Assembly: GCA_014904845.1 (NCBI GenBank)
Contig: MU119276.1
Coordinates: 1 to 64,000, forward strand
DNA length: 64,000 nt
Source of the DNA: Acephala macrosclerotiorum
Taxonomy: Eukaryota; Ascomycota; Leotiomycetes; Helotiales; Mollisiaceae
Reading direction: 5' to 3'
Part shown: piece after piece, positions 56,697-64,000 of the stretch
Position numbering within the stretch: the stretch's first letter is position 1
Layout: the number at the start of each line of letters is the position of its first letter
The notes under the pieces: model-generated
What the model was told of the DNA's origin: nothing
Database searches by the model: none
The model's input: only the letters and a program-made list of their open reading frames with translations
Program-made: the position numbers and the translations under genes

Positions 56697-57806
56697 ATGC
56701 TCCTCCCCACCAAAACCCTTCTGGCCCTCCTGCCCTTCTTCCTCCAAGCCACAAGTGTCCTCTCACAATCCACAGGAAAGACAACTCGATAGTAAGGACA
56801 ACCGCATCTTCGATTCTTAATATCTTCTCTTTCCGCCAAGTCCGGACATGGCCGTATTTGCTGCATGTCTTAGCGTCCCCACGAGACGCAATCAAATCGA
56901 AAGCTGCTAACTCTCCACCCTCCTAGCTGGGACTGTTGTAAAGCCTCCTGCGGCTGGAACAAAAAGATCACACTCGTCTCAGGTTCCAATCCCGTACATC
57001 CTGCGACAAATCCGACAACAAACTCAGCAACTACGACGCCAAATCCGGCTGCGATGGCGGCGGCCCAGTCTACATGTGTTCAAACCAAAACCCATGGCCT
57101 GTGAGCGATAGTTTGGCGTATGGATATGCAGCTGCGACGATTGCGGGGAGTAGTGAGAGTAGGTGGTGTTGTGGGTGTTATGAGTTGACGTTTACGAGTG
57201 GGCCGGTTAGTGGGAAGAGGATGGCTGTGCAGGTGACGAATACGGGTGGTGATTTGGGGAGTAACCAGTTTGATCTTGCTGTGAGTTGGTGCTGGTTGAT
57301 GTCTTGATTGTTGGGGGTGGTGACTGACTGGCGGTAGATTCCATAAGGTGGCTTCGGTATCTTTAATGGCTGTACCGCAGAATGGGGAACTCCTTCGACT
57401 GGATGGGGAAAGCAGTATGGTGGTATTGATTCGAGAGCAGCGTGTGGTGCTTTCCCTGCTGCTCTCAAGCAAGGCTGCTATTTCCGCCTCGATTGGTCCC
57501 AGGGTGCTAACAACCCGGCCATGACATTCAAGCAAGTCACTTGTCCTGCTGCGCTGACATCGAAGAGCGGGTGCGTGAGGCAAGGCGAGAGTCCAACTGG
57601 TGCGGCAAGCAGTCCCACCTGGACGAAGACCGGCGCGGTAGCCACTGGTGGGATGGGCACTGCCCCAAGAGTGACTGCTTCTAGTGCGGACACGATGACG
57701 GCAGCGCAGTACGGACAATGTGGGGACTGGTTATACTGGAAGCACGGTGTGTGCAAGTGGATTTACATGCACAGTCTCCAGCGAGTACTACTCACAATGC
57801 CTGTAG
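56697..57806 (+). pseudogene. Broken GH45 endoglucanase with C-terminal CBM1
   Basis: The layout is that of a secreted fungal cellulase: signal peptide (MLLPTKTLLALLPFFLQATS), GH45 start [14 protein letters not shown] across a 135-bp intron (56792-56926), then [39 protein letters not shown], the second active-site region NQFDLA (usually HFD), a 57-bp intron (57281-57337), GGFGIFNGCTAEWG, a Ser/Thr linker and a CBM1 (TGYTGSTVCASGFTCTV, EYYSQCL). Lesions: a frame change at about 56993-57001 without an intron, TAA at 57344-57346 right after the second intron, and a frame change at the first Cys/Gly of the CBM1 (57720-57725). The catalytic Asp of WDCC is still present; the His before the second Asp is Gln. 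It hydrolysed beta-1,4-glucan in its intact form; now presumably inactive. Confidence 0.8.
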
Positions 57807-58511
57807 ATGGAATTGAAGGAAACATGCACACATTGGATGTCAAAAAGTATGTGTAAATAAGGATTTGATGTATATACTTCAGGGATATGTTGCGCCAGGG
57901 AAATTATAAAACCGGGTCATGCTTTCTATCTGCTTGTGATTGATGAGAGAGACCCCACGTACCTTTGATGGACTTACGATTAGATGAGTGATAGACGACT
58001 CGACTCTCGAGAAGCTTTTCACTCGGGAAGTGACAAAGCCAATGAAAAGATGCTTGGAAGTCATATTCAATAGCTCCCAGAAGGATCGTTGAGAGATATG
58101 TGCCTCCGAGTACTACCTCGTCCCTGCAGATTAAAAGGGTCATGACGACACCTGAAATCAACTCTTGCCGCCTATACCTTGTTCAAGAGCCGTATTTTGA
58201 CCATATCCTCTAGTGCAATCAGAATCATTACAATACCGCTTCTGCCTTCTTGGAGGACGGTTTCCTCTCGTTTCGGTTCGTGGGGGTCCTCTAGGCATGA
58301 TTCAGAGGTCGAATCGATCGCGTCGGTAACAAAATCGGCCGCGCCTGAAATGTATGTTCCTGACATGATGATGTTGACGCCGAAACATCAGTCGTCATTG
58401 TCTACGTCTGGGGGCCTGCTCCTGGCGACCATAGCGGGATAAATACTTAGATAGTCCAGTGGCTGCGGAGTCCGAGAATAATCGAGTAGTGGATAGATTT
58501 TGGTCGACCAT
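57807..58511 (-). CDS. Possible small hypothetical gene
   Basis: A minus-strand frame from an ATG at about 58366 (MSGTYISGAADFVTDAIDST) stays open to about 58175 and ends in a helical stretch with a donor-like GTATAG. A second open stretch (58140-57904) contains MTLLICRDEVVLGGTYLSTI. The two may be exons of a gene of about 140 residues, with the repeated word GGTY/GTYxS suggesting relatedness. No family recognised; this could equally be chance. Confidence 0.25.
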
Positions 58512-59628
58512 TCAAGTCTTCCCTCGCCCTCGACCACGCCGCTTCTCTACAGTGTGAGCTATGTCACTCTTGAAATGCCGGATGATAGTTTTGTCCAGTT
58601 CGCGCTCAGTCTCCAAAGTTGTGATCTTCTGCTGCAACTCGGCGATCTTCGCGTCCTTGGCTTTCAAAGCCACTCGAGTGATATCGCGTCCCTTCGCAAT
58701 GCCCGAAATCTTGAGTGCATGCTTGTTCAGTAGTTTCCGGAGGTTGGAAGTGGTTTCGTCGTCAATGTGCTGATCCTTCAACAGTTCCAAGACCTCATCG
58801 CCGATATCATAGCTCTGCGTAGCCTTGTGACTTCCGGCATCATTCGCGATTGTGTGATCTTGGAATCGACTTGGAGTAGGGGTAGCTGAAGGGCTGCGCA
58901 ACCCAGAATGTTCGTTTCCGTCCCACATTCCTCCCTTGAGCCTGCTACCCGGGGTGTTGAACACATCCTCATCTCTTCTCGAACTCTTGACTCCCATATT
59001 CGGCTTGATCGCGCCACTGACTGGGGTTGGCAGCATCTCATCCTCTCGCTTTCTCTTGCTTCCTGGTGTCTCGAAGTGGCTCGTCTTGATAGCTTTCCTG
59101 GGTGTCTCTGAGTATTCGGCAGCGTCTGCCTTCTCCACTTCGTCAGCAAATTTCGCCTCATCGTCTGCAGACAGCGACCAGTCTCCGAATTCATCTTCAT
59201 CTGCTTTGGCGAGGTCTGCCATGAATTTGTTGCTTGCTGCTGAATGGCCCTCCATCGATCTCTTGTCCCTAGCAGCATCTGCTGGTGTTCGCAGCGCATC
59301 GGGCTCTGATCGTGTATTGCTCATGACGGTTTGCATTTCCCGTCCCTTTGCCTTCTCATCCCATAAGAAAAACCCGCAACTTTTCTCCCTCGGTTCCTGA
59401 CAAGTGAAGAACCATTTGCCGTGATTCGGACCATCTTTTTTGACTGGGAAGTGGGAAGCTGGTAGTCGAGGATTGCAGTTGCCTGTGGATTGTTAGCGTA
59501 TATCCTCTACGGTTTGAAATGGACTCACAGTGCCAAGCTCCATCTTCGAAGAGACCATTCAGACGGGCTTTACTTGGAGTGCTGTATGGAGTGGAAGTCG
59601 GTCGGGGCTTCTTTGGGGTGGTGAACAT
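58512..59628 (-). CDS. zf-GRF domain protein with C-terminal coiled coil
   Basis: Exon 1 (59628-59529) and exon 2 (59482-58512) are joined by a 46-bp intron (59483-59528, GTGAGT...CCACAG), giving 356 residues. Residues about 30-80 form a GRF-type zinc finger: the intron joins ...GAWHC to NCNPRLPASHF, followed by GPNHGKWFFTCQEPREKSCG and FFLWDEKA, with Cys at the expected places. This finger binds single-stranded DNA or RNA in known proteins (TOP3A, NEIL3, APE2). The middle is acidic and disordered with several SP/TP sites (ETPGSKRKRE, LPTPVSGAIK, FNTPGSR) that could be phosphorylated. The C-terminus (residues about 270-345) is a coiled coil (AKIAELQQKITTLETERELD) ending in Arg/Gly (KRRGRGRGK). 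Likely a nuclear DNA-repair or replication protein; exact role unknown. Confidence 0.83.
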
Positions 59629-60148
59629 GATTGATAAGATGAATCTCGGGATTCAGATGGAACAGGTTGTTGGCGGGCCGTTATCTGCTAGTTGGAAGGA
59701 ACGAGGCGGTATATTTTAGGAGGAAAAAGCCCTACGGCAAGGTTCATGATGCAACAAAGGTTTGTTTTGATGTTTCGCCTGTCTGCCTTGTTCTTGTTTC
59801 CCCAGCCTCTCCTCTCCATCGGAAGGCGCGGCCGCTTTCACACCAGTCACTAGGCTCTATCTGACTAGCGCCCTTTTCTCTTGGTACTTCACTTTACTTC
59901 CTCTGATCGTCTTCCGAAACACATTTACAAACACCTCTTACGACTCGAACATGACAACAATGGTAGATCAAAATAAGTGTTATTGTTGCAATGGCGTTAT
60001 TCAACGCGTTCGAAAAAAGCTGCCGAGAGAGTGACACGCTTCTGCATACCGGCAACGAAAGGAACGATCAAGTACCGAAGCCTGGGATGAAAGCAGACCT
60101 GCAGACTATGCCACAGGCGAACCCATTCCAATTCTTCCTCGAACGGCA
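59629..60148. other. Intergenic, nothing recognised
   Basis: About 520 bp between the zf-GRF start and the end of the next minus-strand gene. Confidence 0.5.
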
Positions 60149-60949
60149 CTAAAAAGAAGCTCCTCCACCAATAGTAAGAATCTGTCCATTCATCCAACCA
60201 CCCTCCTCACTGCACAGAAAGGCAGCAACGCGGCTAATATCCTCAGGAACCCCAACTCTGCCCAGCGGGGTCACATTACCCATGAATTGCTCGACCTTCT
60301 CATCACTCCAGTCCTCAGATCCAGGAATATAGAGCCTGGCAGCTTCGGTGTACATGTCTGTCTTGATGCCTCCAGGAGCAAGACCATTGACGGTTATCTT
60401 CTTGTCACCAAAATCGACAGCCAGGCATCTGACGAAAGCCTCAACAGCTGCCTTGGACCCAGAGTACAAAGCATGGTTCTTGATCCCCTTCGCCTGAGCA
60501 GAAATTGAGGATAGCATGACCAACCTCCCTCCCGGCGCGAGATACTTGTATGCCTGCTGAGCAACCAATAACTGGCCCTTGGTGTTGATGCTCAGCACAC
60601 GATCGATTTCCTCAGGCTTGATCTTGGAGATGTGATCGAAAGTTTCGATGCCGGAGTTGGAAATCACAATATCGATGTGTTTGAAATGCGCATAAGCTTT
60701 AGCAAAAAGCTCCTCAATTTCAGCAGGCTTGGACATGTCGGCTTTGATGGCAATGGCGCGACGGCCCATATCTGTGATGGTCTTGACAGAGGCCTGAGCA
60801 GAGGCAGCGTTGGCAGAGTAATTGATCACGATGTCGGCTCCACGACTTGCGAGTTCAAGGACGTGTTGACGACCCATTCCACGACTGGAACCGGTGATCA
60901 AGGCGACTTTTCCGTCAAGACGAGTAGTGACGGGGGTTTGAGATGTCAT
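60149..60949 (-). CDS. Short-chain dehydrogenase/reductase (hydroxynaphthalene reductase-like)
   Basis: Single exon, 266 residues from MTSQTPVTTRLDGKVALITG, a standard classical SDR length. The NADP(H)-binding Gly motif is TGSSRGMG, with Asn-Ser-Gly (SNSGIE) in place of NNAG. The catalytic set is Ser in VMLSSISA, and Tyr/Lys in LYSGSKAAVEAF. The ending GWMNGQILTIGGGASF is typical. The sequence pattern (NYSANAASAQASVKTITDMG, then VNGLAPGGIKTDMYTEAARLYIPG) is that of fungal tetra/trihydroxynaphthalene reductases and versicolorin reductase-like enzymes, which reduce aromatic polyketides in the cytosol. Without a nearby polyketide synthase the pathway (for example melanin) is not established. An upstream in-frame ATG would add about 40 residues not usual for the family, so the later start was taken. 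Confidence 0.88.
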   Translation of the reverse strand: MTSQTPVTTRLDGKVALITGSSRGMGRQHVLELASRGADIVINYSANAASAQASVKTITDMGRRAIAIKADMSKPAEIEELFAKAYAHFKHIDIVISNSGIETFDHISKIKPEEIDRVLSINTKGQLLVAQQAYKYLAPGGRLVMLSSISAQAKGIKNHALYSGSKAAVEAFVRCLAVDFGDKKITVNGLAPGGIKTDMYTEAARLYIPGSEDWSDEKVEQFMGNVTPLGRVGVPEDISRVAAFLCSEEGGWMNGQILTIGGGASF

Positions 60950-61973
60950 TTTGTCGATTTTGGTTCTTGTTCTTGGTATGTTGTTGTGAGTTGAGATGAT
61001 TGAAAAAGATTTGAATTGATGAATGAGTAGTGATGAGAAAGAATAGGATTTCACTATGTCAATCGCCAATCTATATACCTTCTGTGCCTTGCCTCACACT
61101 TGACGATTCGAGACTCATCTGCATTCGGTGCTCGCGACTCCACGATCAATCGTGTTCGCGCGCATCTCACTTCGGTCAGAGCATCATTTTAAGCCCGAGA
61201 TCATCCCAACTGCAAGCATAGCATGAGAGGCGATGTCGACGTACATGACGGCTGGCATGCTTGCCGTGCAGACTGAGCAGCAACATACTTCAGAAGATAC
61301 TCAACTTTGATCTCTTCGGAAGTTGAAAGACCTTTTCGCCGAATCGATATGATATGATGAAGAGGAGTGGAGAACCGCCAATCCAAAGACGGAAGCGAAA
61401 GCGAGACGAAATAGGCAATTCGCGAGTCGATCTAAGACAACAAGCTTGAAGCCTCGAAGCAAAACCCAACACCTCTATGCTGGAGGCCGCCAAGAATGTT
61501 CTGCGATATTGTAGTTGCCCAAAATCTCAATTCCAATCTCAAAGTTTGCTTATTCCCACTTAAAGGTGTCTTTGGGCAAGGTCACCTGACACATGAGCTC
61601 TGTCATCATTCCCTGCGATTTCAGTCATTCCGTCCACGAGATACACAAGCCGCAATGCTGATCTAAGGCAGGGGTTGAGAGATTGTGGAGTCAATACACA
61701 ATATTAGTCCTCATCTGTGAGCCTAGGGTGTCAGTGCAGATTTCAGCTGTGGCTGACAAATCTTTGCAACGAATGCAAGTTAGGGTTGATTGCTTTTTTC
61801 TAGCGGCGCACCTCAGCCTCTATCATAAAATCAACACGACGCATCACTCAGACGCTCAGAATAGCCTGCAAGCGCCTTGTATGCCTTTTCCAGCGTTAGT
61901 GGTTCTAAATCTCTCATTCGCTACCCTCAGATACCCCTAAGCGATATCAACCAATCCCTTTTCACTTTGCGAG
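60950..61973. other. Intergenic, nothing recognised
   Basis: About 1 kb of normal composition; no gene found on either strand. Confidence 0.5.
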
Positions 61974-63640
61974 ATGGAACGAGGCAGCCTCGTGACGAAA
62001 CTCAATCTCAAAGGCCGAAATTCTCTCTGTCAGAAATGCCAGGTTTGGGACTCTGTATCGGCTGTCATAGAGCCCTTCGACGGGATACGTGGCCAGTTGA
62101 CCTTAGCAGAACTGTCGACCAAGCTTGATTGCTTGATCTGTCCAGCTATTTTCATAGAGTTCGATACTCGACGCACAATATCAGAGACTATGCGGTCACT
62201 CACATCATCCGAGATTCTTGTGCGCAATGATGGACCATTCTTTCTAGATGGCGGAACCTGGCCCCGGATTATTGCAGACCATGCTTCTCGGATCGATTCA
62301 TCTTATCCAAAGAGAGTTACCGTTCGCGTCATTATCAAGCCCTAAATCCTCAGCCTTTTGAAAGGCCCAATCAAGAAAGAGGGGTCTCACGAAGTAACTT
62401 CGGTATTTGCAATGACCCCTCAATTCTGTCTCAACTTCTCCAAGTTTCTTTTTCAGCACCTTATCGATGTCGAGCCTTGGGAAATCCCGTTCTTCGACGT
62501 AACGCTCCTGAAACTATGGATTCGAGGCTGCGATAGCATACACGGCACGAAATGTCTTGATGATTCCCACATCAATATTTGTGAGTGCTTTTGAATCGTT
62601 TCGTGGCATGTCGTGAGATTGTCTACTGACCAATATCAGCAAAACTTCCAGCCGGGTTCAGAGTCATCCATATTCACTTGATGAAGATTGCAACCCCTAT
62701 TGATTCTGTAGACTTTGTTGGATTGAGTTACATGTGGGAAGAAGGGGGCGATGACGACAATACGCTGCTCGAGCGGGAAAATCAGAATGAGCTCGAAATA
62801 CCCGGCGGTCTCACCGACATTCAACTTCCCGATATCATCTCTGATGCGATACTCTATGCAAAGATCTTAGACACCGGTATCTCTGGGTAGACCGACTGTG
62901 CATCATCTAGGACGACGCCTCAAAGCATGACCAGATTGCCGGTGGGACAAGATTTACCGCTCAGCTACATTGACTATCATCATTGCCATCAATAGTCGAG
63001 ACGGAGAAGGGATTCCAGGCTATCGCAGAAGACTAAGAAGGTCCTCAGTCTGGAGACCCGAACGTGGATGTGATGTCGAAGGGCGCGGGTTGAGCGAGCT
63101 TAGCGGTATGCGGACTATTGTAAATGCTTCCCTGTGGAACAGACGAGGTTGTACTTTCCAAGAACGGATACCGTCCAGACGACGACTTTTCGTTACAGAC
63201 TTCGAAGTTATCTTCGAATGTTCCCAAGGCTGAGCAACCGAGAAGCTCACTTTTCCAAAGGCAGAGTCCACAAAAGACACCCACTTCCTGGAAGCGATCT
63301 TTCCATCGCATTTTCTCGCGCCTTGCCCTTCCTCCAGGCAGCACGGCGGATTTGCACGAGAAGCTATTGAAGGAGTCTGAGTCACGTCACATCCCGATGG
63401 TCACCAAAGAATCGACATATGGAGAAATTGATTGCAACATCAAAACTGCCTTGTCGTTGTTAGACTACTTGAATTGGGTCGAAGACAAATTATTCCTCGC
63501 GGCGATTATCCTTCAACTCAGATATTTTTGATACTTTTGCAGGTGTCGGAAATCTACTGAGTGAACTGCTTGGTACTCAGATGTTGTTCGGCATCCTTGA
63601 GAAGTATCTCCCTCAAGCTCTAATGTAGAGCACGGAGGGC
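61974..63640 (+). pseudogene. Broken HET-domain gene (may continue past 63.64 kb)
   Basis: The start MERGSLVTKLNL is followed by a Cys-rich N-terminus usual in HET proteins (LCQKCQVWD, KLDCLICPAIFIEF). After a frame-interrupting stop near 62343 comes LWIRGCDSIHGTKC, an intron (about 62581-62638, GTGAGT...TATCAG), then the HET domain: FVGLSYMWEE, YAK then RHRYLWVDRLCII, DDASKHDQIAG, KIYRSATLTIIIA. A later SRRRLFVTDFEVIFEC and a C-terminal GVGNLLSELLGTQMLFG segment (about 63545-63600) also fit. Lesions: one base lost near 62859-62864, TAG at 62908-62910 (CAG to TAG, RIP-compatible), another frame change near 62941-62945, and frame changes later. Clearly inactive. The parent resembles the long HET type with a conserved C-terminal region. 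Confidence 0.75.
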
Positions 63641-64000
63641 CTGTCGGAAAAACGTACCCAAGCCCGCAATATGTCAATTCCGAGTTAGAGTTAGGTATCA
63701 GTTGAGAGGGTAAAAAGAGTGGTATTGTGATGTCTAATCTGCCCATCTAACTAGGTGGGAATGTTCCCTTAATAAAGTAAAATCACCAGTGCATCCAGAC
63801 CAGCCTAGACCGCCCACATGAGCCGATGCTCGACCAAGCGTGCGGCTTCATCTCAACATCGAATGATGTCTCGGTGCATTGGCCCCCAATACTATCTAAT
63901 TACGAGATTTCAATTGACATTTGGCGTCTTCGCAAAAAGGCGTTGACTGCCATTGGATCGTAGGAGATACCACGCAGATATCGTCAGTTTAGTGTATTTT
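63641..64000. other. End of window, nothing assigned
   Basis: About 360 bp; could contain more of the HET pseudogene, but no frame is convincing. Confidence 0.35.

Noticed and set aside
57080..57718. Minus-strand open frame of 212 codons
   Set aside because: Antisense shadow of the GH45 pseudogene, whose exons, signal peptide and CBM1 are recognisable on the plus strand.
60149..61069. Longer start for the short-chain dehydrogenase
   Set aside because: The extra 40 residues are Ser/Ile-rich leader-like sequence unlike the family; the ATG at 60949 gives the standard length.

Overview
The window looks like nuclear DNA of a filamentous ascomycete (Pezizomycotina). The signs are short GT-AG introns (41-135 bp, mostly about 50), HET-domain genes, a secreted GH45/CBM1 cellulase relic, an OCH1-like GT32, an ELMO protein, and long AT-rich blocks with the signature of repeat-induced point mutation (RIP). 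I cannot place it below subphylum with confidence; Leotiomycetes would fit. No tRNA, rRNA or CRISPR was found.

Layout. 1-10.6 kb is an extremely AT-rich, gene-free block holding decayed repeats (an LTR-like pair, a tandem repeat, and dispersed repeats shared with the second block). 10.6-17 kb is a normal-composition island with a partly RIP-mutated duplicate at its edge, a 10-exon amino-acid/GABA-type permease, a two-exon gene of unknown function, and the 3' end of a gene that runs into the next block. 17.0-22.9 kb is a second AT-rich block. 23-37.2 kb is the most unusual part. A divergent pair (a C2H2-ankyrin gene on the minus strand and a two-finger C2H2 gene on the plus strand) occurs at 24.1-27.0 kb and again at 34.4-37.2 kb. 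A full-length HET gene lies between the copies, followed by a third, frameshifted copy of the two-finger gene. A small RIP patch (27.4-27.8 kb), a hypothetical gene and a small secreted SnoaL-like protein are also there. 38-44 kb is housekeeping-like: GT32 mannosyltransferase, protein kinase, a membrane protein and an ELMO/CED-12 protein.

44.3-48.2 kb is decayed DNA: a RIP-damaged Tc1/mariner-type transposon with intact inverted ends, sitting directly against a broken MAPEG gene, then a rearranged HET pseudogene. 48.9-54.0 kb carries a coiled-coil P-loop GTPase and an intact 8-exon... in fact 7-exon sugar/quinate-type MFS transporter. 54.3-57.8 kb has two broken genes (one unknown, one GH45 endoglucanase with CBM1). 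58.5-61 kb has a zf-GRF protein and a short-chain dehydrogenase. 62-63.6 kb is another broken HET gene.

Overall the window is a mosaic of conserved genes and fast-evolving accessory DNA. At least seven loci are broken or truncated, and several of the lesions (CAG to TAG) match RIP leaking out of repeats. The duplicated zinc-finger/ankyrin module around the HET gene is the best candidate for an undescribed gene system.
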